Shown in pieces: positions 1-6,109 of a DNA stretch of 6,109 nt. The position numbers were made by a program, and so were the translations under genes. Location: positions 1 to 6,109 of the forward strand of contig JALQWV010000067.1 of NCBI GenBank assembly GCA_023263465.1, written 5' to 3'. The notes beneath the pieces are model-generated. The model was not told the DNA's origin. It did not search any database and was given only the letters and a program-made list of their open reading frames with translations. The stretch is from Ilumatobacteraceae bacterium (GTDB lineage: Bacteria > Actinomycetota > Acidimicrobiia > Acidimicrobiales > Ilumatobacteraceae). The stretch's first letter is position 1. Each line of letters opens with the position of its first letter.

Positions 1-893
1 TCGTTTTTTTCATGACGCACATCCTTCCTGGCGATGTCGCCCGTCAAAGTCTTGGGCGCCAAGCAACACCAGAAGATGTGGCTGCATTCAACAAGTTGTA
101 CGGCCTTGATAAACCGCTCCTCACACAATTGATCAATTGGATAAAAGACTTAATGAGCGGAGACCTTGGCGTGTCCATGTCGACCTCGCGTCCCGTATCA
201 GAAACGCTCATCCCAGCCTTGGGATATTCAGCGCGGCTGGCAGGAGTTGCTTTTGTCCTCATCGTGCCACTGAGCATTGCGGGAGGAATTCTTGCGGCGA
301 TGAACCGTGGTAAAAAAATAGACCGCGCCATCACCGTTGGCGGGCTTTCGGCAGCAGTAATTCCAGAGTTTGTATGGGCGGTAATTTTGCTACTGGTTTT
401 TGGTGTAGTAATTCGCTTCTTCCCTATTTCCGCAATGCCCGATGACGGTAATAGTGGGTTTTTGCAAAGCATCTGGCATCTTTTACTTCCTTCGATCGCA
501 CTGTTGCTCGTACTCTTTGGATATATCGCGCGAATCACGCGTGCAGGTGTAATCGAAGCGCTGGACTCCGATTACATGCGCACCGCAGTATTAAAGGGTT
601 ATTCGCGTCGCAAGGCAGTTACGAAGCATGTCCTTCGTAACGCCATGCTTCCAACCATCGCGGTGGTTGCCAGTCAAATTCCTTACCTCATCGGTGGCTT
701 AGTAGCGGTTGAAATGGTGTTCAACTATCGAGGTTTCGGAACTGTGTTGTTGGCCGCAGTTGGCGGACGAGATTACGCCGTATTGCAATCGGGCGTCATC
801 TTGACCAGTGTGGTCATTGTTTCCTTTCAGTTGATTGCCGACATTCTCTTTGCAGTTTTGAACCCACGAATTCGTCAAAGGATTTCCGAATGA
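1..893 (+). CDS. dppB: ABC peptide/nickel-type importer, inner-membrane permease DppB/OppB (5' partial)
   Basis: One half of the membrane channel of a Dpp/Opp-type importer. The reading frame is open to the left edge (codons V-F-F precede the ATG at 12). That ATG has no ribosome binding site and falls at the end of the first membrane helix, just before the family motif ILPGD, so the true start lies upstream and about one helix is missing. Counting from the ATG at 12, the family pattern continues with ATPEDVAAFNKLYGLDKPLL (19-38) and SGDLGVS (49-55). Hydrophobic helices lie near 76-96, 112-136, 158-178, 215-236 and 258-283. The cytoplasmic EAA loop that docks on the ATPase is at about 187-215, with its glycine (G196) present and ending in NAMLP. 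It ends in an ATGA overlap with the next permease, the mark of a coupled operon. The Dpp name is by family; peptide, nickel or glutathione-like substrates cannot be told apart. Confidence 0.93.
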   Translation, partial: VFFMTHILPGDVARQSLGRQATPEDVAAFNKLYGLDKPLLTQLINWIKDLMSGDLGVSMSTSRPVSETLIPALGYSARLAGVAFVLIVPLSIAGGILAAMNRGKKIDRAITVGGLSAAVIPEFVWAVILLLVFGVVIRFFPISAMPDDGNSGFLQSIWHLLLPSIALLLVLFGYIARITRAGVIEALDSDYMRTAVLKGYSRRKAVTKHVLRNAMLPTIAVVASQIPYLIGGLVAVEMVFNYRGFGTVLLAAVGGRDYAVLQSGVILTSVVIVSFQLIADILFAVLNPRIRQRISE

Positions 894-1771
894 GCCTCGC
901 AAACACAACTATTGCCGACAAATCTAATGCCGAGCGTCTGCAAATTCGCAAGGAGCGCCTGGCGCTTCTCCGAAGAAACAAAGCATTCATCATCGGCGTC
1001 AGCATTCTTGGGTTTTGGACCTTGTGTGCCATTTTTGGAAAGTTTGTGACGCCGTTTGCGATTGACGAACAGAACTATGAGTTCGTGAGCGTTGCCCCAA
1101 ACGGAACATATTGGTTTGGCACTGACCCAAATGGTCAAGACGTTTTCTCTCGAGTCATTGTCGGCTCGCGCTTAATTTTGGTGATGTCTTTTGCAGCGAC
1201 AATCATCGGAACTCTTGCAGGAACGTCAATTGGTCTGATCACCGGCTACTTCAAAGGCTGGTTTGACATCATTGTGATGCGTTTACTGGAAGCAATTTCA
1301 GCCATCCCAGCCATCATCATCGCCCTACTTGCTATCGCCGCAATCGACGGGCAATCGCCAACGCTCACTGTGTTCATCATTGCTTTTGTCTTTACTCCAA
1401 ATATTGCACGAACCGTTCGTGCCGCAGTGCTTGCTGAAGCAGAATTTGAATATGTTGCCGCAGCCAAGTTGCGCACCGAGCGCACCCCGCACATTTTGTT
1501 TAAAGAAATTCTTCCCAACGTGATGCCGCCAATCATCGTGGAGTTCACCGTACGTCTTGGCTACGCAATTTTCGCAATTGCAACACTGTCTTTCCTTGGA
1601 GCTGGTGTTGAATATGGTTCGCCAAACTGGGGAACACAAATTTCAGAAAACTGGGCACAAATTTTTAACAATCAATGGTGGCCGACTGCATTCCCGGCCA
1701 TAGCAATTGCATCGCTAGCGGTAAGCGTCAACCTTATTTCAGACGGACTACTCGAGGTATTTGAATTATGA
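890..1771 (+). CDS. dppC: ABC peptide/nickel-type importer, inner-membrane permease DppC/OppC
   Basis: Second half of the membrane channel, 293 residues, a normal length for the family. The start ATG overlaps the upstream stop by 4 bases and has an AAAGGA ribosome binding site at 877-882, 7 bases upstream. A charged cytoplasmic N-terminus (1-30) leads into helix 1 (about 32-53) of the OppC_N region. Then comes the family signature FGTDPNGQDVFSR (76-88), with Q where GRD is usual. Further helices lie near 97-120, 126-150, 158-178 and 212-238, with a final one near 266-286. The EAA loop (about 187-213) reads YVAAAKLRTERTP and ends in ILPN. Its usual glycine is replaced by threonine at 196, which is odd for this family. 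The C-terminus stops at SDGLLEVFEL, without the usual L-R-D-x-L-D-P ending. The stop overlaps the ATPase start by ATGA. Family and role are secure; whether the altered loop affects coupling is unknown. Confidence 0.94.
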   Translation: MSLANTTIADKSNAERLQIRKERLALLRRNKAFIIGVSILGFWTLCAIFGKFVTPFAIDEQNYEFVSVAPNGTYWFGTDPNGQDVFSRVIVGSRLILVMSFAATIIGTLAGTSIGLITGYFKGWFDIIVMRLLEAISAIPAIIIALLAIAAIDGQSPTLTVFIIAFVFTPNIARTVRAAVLAEAEFEYVAAAKLRTERTPHILFKEILPNVMPPIIVEFTVRLGYAIFAIATLSFLGAGVEYGSPNWGTQISENWAQIFNNQWWPTAFPAIAIASLAVSVNLISDGLLEVFEL

Positions 1772-3795
1772 GCACTCCAACTCTCGAACTTCGAAACCTT
1801 GAAGTTGCTTACACCGTCCGCGGCATTGATCGTGAAGTACTTCGGAATATTTCTCTGTCAATACAACCAGGCGAGGCCTACGGGCTAGTAGGTGAATCGG
1901 GTTGCGGAAAATCCACTGCTGCCTATGCGGCAATGCGTTATCTCCCGCGTAACGGAAAGATCACTGGCGGATCAATTCTGTTTGAGGGTCGCGATATGGT
2001 GACCATGAGCGACAGTGAAGTAAGTGAACTTCGCAACTCGGTGATTTCGATGGTGTATCAAAACCCAGTTGCAGCACTAAACCCAACCATCCGTGTTGGA
2101 GATCAAGTAGCCGAAGTATTTGAACTTGCAGGAAAGTCGAAGACGGAAGCAAAACAACTCACTCTTGAAGCGCTCGTTCGGGTAAAAATTGCCGATCCAG
2201 AAAAAGTCATGCGCCGTTACGCCCACCAACTTTCAGGTGGCATGGCACAACGTGTTGTCATTGCAATGGCTCTCGCATCCAACCCTCGCCTGCTGGTCAT
2301 GGACGAGCCGACTACTGGCCTGGACGCGACCGTAGAGGCTGAAGTTCTCGACTTGGTTCGTGAACTGCGTCGTGAAACAGGAACTGCAGTGCTGTTTATA
2401 TCGCACAACCTAGGCGTGATCCGCCATATGTGTGACCGCGTAGGAGTTCTATACGCAGGGGCACTTGTTGAACAAGGAACCACTGCAGACATTCTTTCCA
2501 ACCCGCAGCACCCATATACCGTAGGTCTGCTTCGTTGCATTCCACGTGGCGGTTTGCATAAAAACACTGATCGGTTGGAAACGATTCCAGGGTCACCACC
2601 GCCACTTGGCATGCATTTTGATGGTTGCGTGTTTGCGTCTCGATGCTCACTCGCCGACGATCGTTGCCGATCAGAAAAACCAGAGATGGTCACGGTTAGC
2701 CCAACACATGTTGCTCGTTGCTTCCACCATGACAAAGCACCGTCAATGCCTCGAAACATTGAAGGAGCATCACAAGGACTATCAAATCCAAACAAGCGCC
2801 CTGCTCCGCAAGGTGACCTGCTGACCATCAACAGCCTGTCAAAAATCTTCACTCAAGATGGAAACAAGGTTCAGGTTGTTAACGACGTATCGCTGTTCGT
2901 TAAACCAGGAGAAACTCTTGGACTGGTTGGTGAATCAGGTTCAGGAAAGACCACCATTGCGAAAATGATCCTTGGTCTTACCAGTGCAGAATCCACAAGT
3001 GTGATGACACTGAGCGGCAAGAAACTTGCACGGGCACTCAATAAACGTTCGGTCGAAGATGTTGGAGCATTACAAATTGTGTTCCAAAACCCGGATCAAG
3101 CACTCAACCGTCGACACAGCGTGACACGAATTGTTTCACGTGCTGTTGAAAGACTTTCCAGATTTAACCGAACCGAATCTGATCATCGCGCTCATGAGTT
3201 GCTTTCAGGAATGCGTGTTGATGCTTCGCTGCATAACGCCCGCCCAGCCCAGCTTTCCGGTGGTTTAAAACAACGAGTTGCCATTTCGCGTGCGTTTGCT
3301 GGTTCGCCAAACCTTGTGGTGTGCGACGAACCAACTTCAGCGCTCGACGTTTCAGTACAAGCAACCATTCTGAACTTGCTTGTTGACTTGCAAAAACAAG
3401 ATGACACCAGTTACTTATTCATATCTCACGACCTCGGCGTAGTCCGCTACATCAGCGACAGGATCGCTGTGTTGTACCTGGGTCGCGTGATGGAACTCGG
3501 AAATGCCGAAACGGTATTTAACGGACCCCACCACCCCTATACCGAAGCACTGGTTTCGAGCGTTCCCGCAATTGACGGTTCGCAGCGCGTCCGTATTCGC
3601 TTAGAAGGCGACGTACCAAGTCCTGCTAATCCCCCAACTGGTTGCGTACTCAACCCACGCTGCCCGCGCATGGCGGGAAGCGGTGTTGAAGGCTTGTGCA
3701 CCTCCGTAGAGCCAGAACTCAAAGAAGTTGAGCCTGGTCACTTCATGCGTTGCCACATACCACTTGATCAATTACGTATCACGCAACAGAAGTAG
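1768..3795 (+). CDS. Fused double ABC ATPase of the importer (DppD-DppF / GsiA type)
   Basis: A single 675-residue chain carrying both ATP-hydrolysing domains that power the permease pair on the cytoplasmic face. Domain 1 has Walker A GESGCGKST (42-50), Q-loop Q98, signature LSGGMAQR (155-162), Walker B LLVMDEP with E180, and H-loop H213. Domain 2 has Walker A GESGSGKTT (388-396), Q440, signature LSGGLKQR (496-503), Walker B LVVCDEP with E521, and H554. Both sites therefore look catalytically complete. Each domain ends in the oligopeptide-transporter C-terminal extension with HPYT and four cysteines: C287, C293, C300, C318 and C626, C632, C644, C662. In DppD-type proteins such cysteines hold an iron-sulfur cluster. 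A polar linker (about 320-350) joins the halves. The second domain departs from family consensus after the Q-loop, with NRRHSV where NPRMTV is typical. The ATG overlaps the dppC stop, with GAGG at 1754-1757 as a probable ribosome binding site 10 bases upstream. GsiA of E. coli is a known fused relative; the substrate is not implied. Confidence 0.95.
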   Translation: MSTPTLELRNLEVAYTVRGIDREVLRNISLSIQPGEAYGLVGESGCGKSTAAYAAMRYLPRNGKITGGSILFEGRDMVTMSDSEVSELRNSVISMVYQNPVAALNPTIRVGDQVAEVFELAGKSKTEAKQLTLEALVRVKIADPEKVMRRYAHQLSGGMAQRVVIAMALASNPRLLVMDEPTTGLDATVEAEVLDLVRELRRETGTAVLFISHNLGVIRHMCDRVGVLYAGALVEQGTTADILSNPQHPYTVGLLRCIPRGGLHKNTDRLETIPGSPPPLGMHFDGCVFASRCSLADDRCRSEKPEMVTVSPTHVARCFHHDKAPSMPRNIEGASQGLSNPNKRPAPQGDLLTINSLSKIFTQDGNKVQVVNDVSLFVKPGETLGLVGESGSGKTTIAKMILGLTSAESTSVMTLSGKKLARALNKRSVEDVGALQIVFQNPDQALNRRHSVTRIVSRAVERLSRFNRTESDHRAHELLSGMRVDASLHNARPAQLSGGLKQRVAISRAFAGSPNLVVCDEPTSALDVSVQATILNLLVDLQKQDDTSYLFISHDLGVVRYISDRIAVLYLGRVMELGNAETVFNGPHHPYTEALVSSVPAIDGSQRVRIRLEGDVPSPANPPTGCVLNPRCPRMAGSGVEGLCTSVEPELKEVEPGHFMRCHIPLDQLRITQQK

Positions 3796-3816
3796 TTGCA
3801 CTTCTCAAGCAGAAGT
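3788..3816 (+). repeat. Alternating inverted repeats AGAAGT / ACTTCT / AGAAGT across the ATPase stop codon
   Basis: AGAAGT at 3788-3793, its exact complement ACTTCT at 3800-3805, and AGAAGT again at 3811-3816. The middle copy can pair with either flank, giving two mutually exclusive 6-bp hairpins with loops of 6 and 5 bases. The first one overlaps the TAG stop at 3793-3795. No T-tract follows, so this is not a standard intrinsic terminator. A further small hairpin, GCTAGC-AATA-GTTAGC (3819-3834, one G-U pair), follows directly. It may slow or trim the 3' end of the upstream operon mRNA, or be chance; 6-bp stems are weak. Confidence 0.35.
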
Positions 3817-3844
3817 TCGCTAGCAATAGTTAGCACTGATATAC

Positions 3845-3866
3845 CTTGGAAACTTGGGGTACTTGG
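3845..3866 (+). repeat. Three CTTGG direct repeats just upstream of the -35 box
   Basis: CTTGG occurs at 3845-3849, 3853-3857 and 3862-3866, with steps of 8 and 9 bases. The last two share the longer form ACTTGG. They end one base before the TTGACG box. Placement fits an activator or repressor site for the binding-protein promoter, but the unit is short, the spacing is less than one helical turn, and no known regulator is recognised. Confidence 0.3.
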
Positions 3867-3867
3867 C

Positions 3868-3897
3868 TTGACGCGGCTCCAAATTCGCCCGTAGGCT
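3868..3897 (+). promoter_or_regulatory. Likely housekeeping-sigma promoter for the solute-binding protein gene
   Basis: TTGACG (3868-3873) and TAGGCT (3892-3897) are separated by 18 bases. The first matches five of six -35 consensus positions and the second is a -10 form common in actinobacteria. Transcription would start near 3902-3906, giving a leader of about 40 bases before the ATG at 3946. This is the only good promoter pair I found in the gap between the ATPase and binding-protein genes, and it would allow the binding protein to be expressed above the level of the membrane complex. Confidence 0.6.
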
Positions 3898-3899
3898 TG

Positions 3900-3940
3900 C
3901 CCCATTCAATGGTCACCATCCCGGTGGCTGAATAGGGGGA
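3900..3940 (+). promoter_or_regulatory. Leader hairpin that can cover the binding-protein ribosome binding site
   Basis: The ribosome binding site AGGGGG (3934-3939) sits 6 bases before the ATG. CCCCATTC (3900-3907) can pair with GAAT (3930-3933) and GGGG (3935-3938), with A3934 bulged. Inside lies a second stem, GTCACC (3912-3917) with GGTGGC (3923-3928), one G-U pair, loop ATCCC. The left strand also contains two overlapping near-palindromes, CCATT-C-AATGG (3902-3912) and ATGGT-C-ACCAT (3909-3919), which could act as a DNA operator at the transcription start. No known riboswitch class is recognised. The pairings are seen by eye; folding energy was not calculated. Confidence 0.4.
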
Positions 3941-3945
3941 AATTC

Positions 3946-5718
3946 ATGACATTGAACGTCAAGCGTTCACGTCGAGTTCGCCAAATCGCAATCGGTTTGG
4001 GTCTCGCACTTGCTGTTTCCACTGTCGGCGTATCCGGCAGCAGCGCAGCAAAAGTACAAGCAGGAACAAAATCTGGCGGTGACATCACCGTTGGTGTGTT
4101 TAACCAATTGCTCACTACGTGTTTCTCACCTAATGCTTCAAACTCGGCATTGGGAATCATGAAGACCGTATACGAGGGCTTCTTCGAAAAGAAGCAAAAC
4201 GGCGAAATCGTTCCCTACCTTGCAGAAGCTGTGGCACCAAGCGCAGACTTCAAGACTTGGACGATCAAGCTGCGTTCAGGAATTAAGTTCCACGACGGTA
4301 CAGACCTCAACGCTGCTGCTGGCGTTGCCAACGTACAAGCGTCAGCCGGCGCTTATTACCTAGGCCTTGTCACGACAGGTCGCGGAAACCCAGCTCACAC
4401 TCTTGGATCAGGCGTTCCATTCTCGGCGAACTTCAAGTCCGCTTCGGTAATTGACACCATGACATTCAAGATTGATTTGTGGAATCCACAAGTTGACTGG
4501 CCAGCAACGATGTACGCATCGGGTCGTAACTTCGTGCGTGCACTTTCCGATCTTGCTAGCGCAACACAGTGCGCAACAAAGGGCGTCGGAACCGGTCCAT
4601 TCAAGTTCAGTTCAGTAAGCCCTACGGAAACCAAGGTGGTGAAGAACACCTCCTACTGGCGTAAGGACAGCGCTGGCGAACAATTGCCATATTTGAACTC
4701 AATTACGTTCAAATATGTCAACCAGCCAACTCAGCGCGTGAACGGCTTGAAGTCGGGAACACTCGATGCAGCACAATTCACCTCCGCTGGTGAAATTAAG
4801 CAAATCCTTAACGTAAAAGAAAACAAGGACTTGCAGCTCATTGAAAGCCGCTACGACTACTACGCAATGTCCATGTTCAATCATGCAATTGAGCCGTTCA
4901 ATAAGCTCAACGCTCGATTGGCTGTCGCTTATGCGTTTGACGTAAATGCTTTCTACAAGCAACGCAACTGCTTTAAGGGCAAGTGCTTGGGTGACATTCC
5001 AACATCAGTAGTTGGCAAGACCAACATTGGTTACAACAAGGCGGGATTCATCACCTTTAATCTTGCAAAGGCCAAGGAATATGTGGCGAAGTACAAGGCA
5101 GAGACCGGTAAAGATCTCACCTTCACCTTGCCAGCAGACCCAAGTGCTGAGTCACAAGCTGGCGCGAAGACATTTGCTCAACTCATGAAGAAGGCTGGTA
5201 TCACTGTCAATATTTCGACAGAAGACACCGCAACAATCACGGCAAATGCATTCCCTTCACCATCGTCTGGCAAGACAAACCCATACCAGATGTACCCAAC
5301 CACCTTGTTTGAAGGAACGGGAACAGAGTTCACGCTTCCATTCGTTCAATCAAACGGATTCAACGCTCCTGGAAACCTCTTCGTTGCAGGTCTTTCAAGC
5401 AAGAGTGCGGCACTTGGTGGATTGTTCAGGAACTTCGGTGCTTTGATCAACCCTGCACGTCTCAACGACCCAGCGCTTGACGCACTGGTGTGGAAGGCAC
5501 AGTTTGACACCACGTCAACCCGTACCGCGAACGTGAAGGCAGTAACGAAGTACTTGCAAGAGAATGCAACAGTGCTTCCATTCCCAACACTTGGATACTC
5601 AACTGGAATGAGCAAGAAGCTCAAGGGCTGGGACAAGTTCACTCTTGCTTCAGGTGGAGCAGGAGTACCGATGACAAATGCTGGTATTAACTGGGTAGGC
5701 GTATACCTAGAAAAGTAG
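3946..5718 (+). CDS. Extracellular solute-binding protein, family 5 (peptide/nickel-type ABC importer)
   Basis: A 590-residue exported protein that captures the ligand and delivers it to the permease. The start is set by AGGGGG 6 bases upstream and by the signal peptide beginning there: basic residues K6-R12, hydrophobic core 13-29, and likely cleavage after SAA (35) or VQA (39). There is no lipobox cysteine, so it is not a typical lipoprotein. The SBP_bac_5 hallmark WTIKLRSGIKFHDGT lies at 105-119, and VGTGPFKF at 214-221 begins the next conserved stretch. A long polar domain follows (about 240-400), then a C-terminal lobe with the closing GWDKF region (561-565). Mature cysteines are C59, C209, C342 and C347; C342 and C347 flank FKGK and could form a small disulfide loop. 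It follows the permease/ATPase operon by 150 bases with its own promoter and is closed by a strong terminator. It could serve the upstream complex, the downstream one, or both. The ligand is unknown. Confidence 0.93.
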   Translation: MTLNVKRSRRVRQIAIGLGLALAVSTVGVSGSSAAKVQAGTKSGGDITVGVFNQLLTTCFSPNASNSALGIMKTVYEGFFEKKQNGEIVPYLAEAVAPSADFKTWTIKLRSGIKFHDGTDLNAAAGVANVQASAGAYYLGLVTTGRGNPAHTLGSGVPFSANFKSASVIDTMTFKIDLWNPQVDWPATMYASGRNFVRALSDLASATQCATKGVGTGPFKFSSVSPTETKVVKNTSYWRKDSAGEQLPYLNSITFKYVNQPTQRVNGLKSGTLDAAQFTSAGEIKQILNVKENKDLQLIESRYDYYAMSMFNHAIEPFNKLNARLAVAYAFDVNAFYKQRNCFKGKCLGDIPTSVVGKTNIGYNKAGFITFNLAKAKEYVAKYKAETGKDLTFTLPADPSAESQAGAKTFAQLMKKAGITVNISTEDTATITANAFPSPSSGKTNPYQMYPTTLFEGTGTEFTLPFVQSNGFNAPGNLFVAGLSSKSAALGGLFRNFGALINPARLNDPALDALVWKAQFDTTSTRTANVKAVTKYLQENATVLPFPTLGYSTGMSKKLKGWDKFTLASGGAGVPMTNAGINWVGVYLEK

Positions 5719-5741
5719 ACAGCAAGTAAGTCGTAAATAAG

Positions 5742-5779
5742 AAACCGGGTGTTGGCAAATGCCAACACCCGGTTTTTTT
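5742..5779 (+). terminator. Strong intrinsic terminator after the solute-binding protein gene
   Basis: A perfect 15-bp stem: 5742-5756 (AAACCGGGTGTTGGC) pairs with 5761-5775, enclosing the tetraloop AAAT. The right arm runs into seven T residues (5773-5779). It begins 23 bases after the stop codon of the binding-protein gene. The A-tract and T-tract symmetry means it could also act, less well, on the opposite strand, but no gene is seen there. It separates the binding-protein transcript from the following permease gene. Confidence 0.93.
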
Positions 5780-5830
5780 GTTCGTAACCCGATTATGAAT
5801 TAACTACCACTCTGATTAGTCTGTGAATAT

Positions 5831-5835
5831 GGGGA
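5831..5835 (+). promoter_or_regulatory. Ribosome binding site that decides the start of the second permease
   Basis: GGGGA lies 5 bases before the ATG at 5841. An earlier in-frame ATG at 5829 overlaps this site and has no purine-rich stretch upstream of it, so 5841 is preferred. The layout closely matches the binding-protein start (AGGGGGAAATTC before its ATG). Confidence 0.6.
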
Positions 5836-5840
5836 AAAAT

Positions 5841-6109
5841 ATGGGATGGATCAACAATGTGTTGAAGCGGATCATTCCGCTCCTCATAGTCATTTTTGGA
5901 TCGACGCTAATTCTTTCGCTTCTTCTTCAGTTACTGCCTGTTGGCTTAAAAGATTTGTACATTGCCCCAGGAGATGAAGCAAGTGTTCGGGAACAACTCA
6001 AGTCGCTTGGACTGGATGGAAATGCGTTCACCTTCTACTTCCACTGGCTCAATGATTTCGTTCGTGGCAATTTTGGATACATAATAAAAGCTGTCAAAAG
6101 TTTTGTAAT
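5841..6109 (+). CDS. Second DppB/OppB-type permease (3' partial, runs off the window)
   Basis: The N-terminal 89 codons of another inner-membrane permease, open to the right edge. It starts MGWINNVLKRIIPLLIVIFG, a basic start followed by a membrane helix at about 11-34. It continues with APGDEASVREQLKSLGLDG, then a stretch ending FVRGNFGYII, which matches the order seen in DppB proteins (acidic ATPE-like segment, GLD, then GDLG). It differs strongly from the permease at the left edge, and the usual LLPGDP after helix 1 is replaced by LLPVGLKD, so it is not a recent copy. The terminator at 5742-5779 lies between it and the binding-protein gene, so it probably opens a separate transcription unit for a second importer. 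A clear promoter for it was not found. Family assignment is good; the full product cannot be judged. Confidence 0.82.
   Translation, partial: MGWINNVLKRIIPLLIVIFGSTLILSLLLQLLPVGLKDLYIAPGDEASVREQLKSLGLDGNAFTFYFHWLNDFVRGNFGYIIKAVKSFV

Noticed and set aside
12..14. ATG at 12 as the true start of the first permease
   Set aside because: The frame is open upstream, there is no ribosome binding site before it, and the translated codons before it are hydrophobic, as expected within the first membrane helix. The gene is truncated by the window edge.
44..538. Open frame of 164 codons on the - strand inside the first permease gene
   Set aside because: It lies wholly antisense to a clear DppB family gene, its product has no recognisable motif, and it has no promoter or ribosome binding site of its own. 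The same holds for the other long antisense frames over the ATPase (e.g. 2217-2852) and binding-protein (5346-5768) genes.
3796..3945. Known riboswitch, small RNA or tRNA in the gap before the binding-protein gene
   Set aside because: No tRNA-like clover-leaf, T-box or familiar riboswitch core was recognised. The gap is accounted for by small inverted repeats, one promoter and the leader hairpin.
3964..3990. Twin-arginine (Tat) export signal in the binding protein (SRRVRQI)
   Set aside because: The pair of arginines is present, but the hydrophobic positions after it (F-L in the consensus S-R-R-x-F-L-K) are R-Q, and family 5 binding proteins do not need folded export. An ordinary Sec signal explains it better.
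5793..5822. Promoter for the second permease, TTATGA-18-TAGTCT
   Set aside because: The -10-like box is acceptable but the -35-like box is poor, and several equally weak alternatives exist in this AT-rich gap. A promoter is expected here, but this pair cannot be singled out.
1..6109. Mobile element, CRISPR array or defence genes
   Set aside because: No transposase, integrase, terminal repeats, target duplications or regularly spaced repeats are seen; every long coding frame is an ABC importer component.

Overview
The window is a bacterial peptide/nickel-type (Dpp/Opp family) ABC importer locus, with all genes on the + strand. It is probably from an actinobacterium of moderate GC, such as a planktonic Acidimicrobiia-like or Ilumatobacter-like lineage. 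That placement is an inference. It rests on the fused double-ATPase gene, the TTGACG / TAGGCT promoter form, the GGGGG-rich ribosome binding sites and the general protein style; no phylogenetic marker is present.

Layout. Positions 1-893 hold the 3' part of an inner-membrane permease of the DppB/OppB type; its first membrane helix lies mostly before the window. Positions 890-1771 hold the partner permease of the DppC/OppC type. Positions 1768-3795 hold one polypeptide with two complete ABC ATPase domains (a DppD-DppF fusion, like GsiA). These three genes are joined by two ATGA stop/start overlaps and form one translationally coupled operon. An intergenic stretch of about 150 bases (3796-3945) then carries a set of small inverted repeats, a promoter-like TTGACG-18-TAGGCT pair, and a leader that can fold over the ribosome binding site. 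It leads into a 590-residue family 5 extracellular solute-binding protein (3946-5718). A strong intrinsic terminator follows at 5742-5779. From 5841 to the window end is the start of a second, divergent DppB-type permease, probably the first gene of another importer.

How they work together. The binding protein would capture a peptide or other small organic ligand outside the membrane and deliver it to the BC permease pair. The fused ATPase would power uptake as the two nucleotide-binding domains in one chain. The substrate cannot be read from the sequence. Having its own promoter and terminator would let the binding protein be made in excess over the membrane complex, as is usual for these systems.

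Novelty. I see no new kind of system here. The points most worth a second look are: the possible ribosome-binding-site hairpin, which would form fully only in read-through transcripts; the loss of the conserved EAA-loop glycine in the C-type permease; two intact four-cysteine clusters in the fused ATPase; a non-lipoprotein signal on the binding protein; and the adjacency of a second permease.
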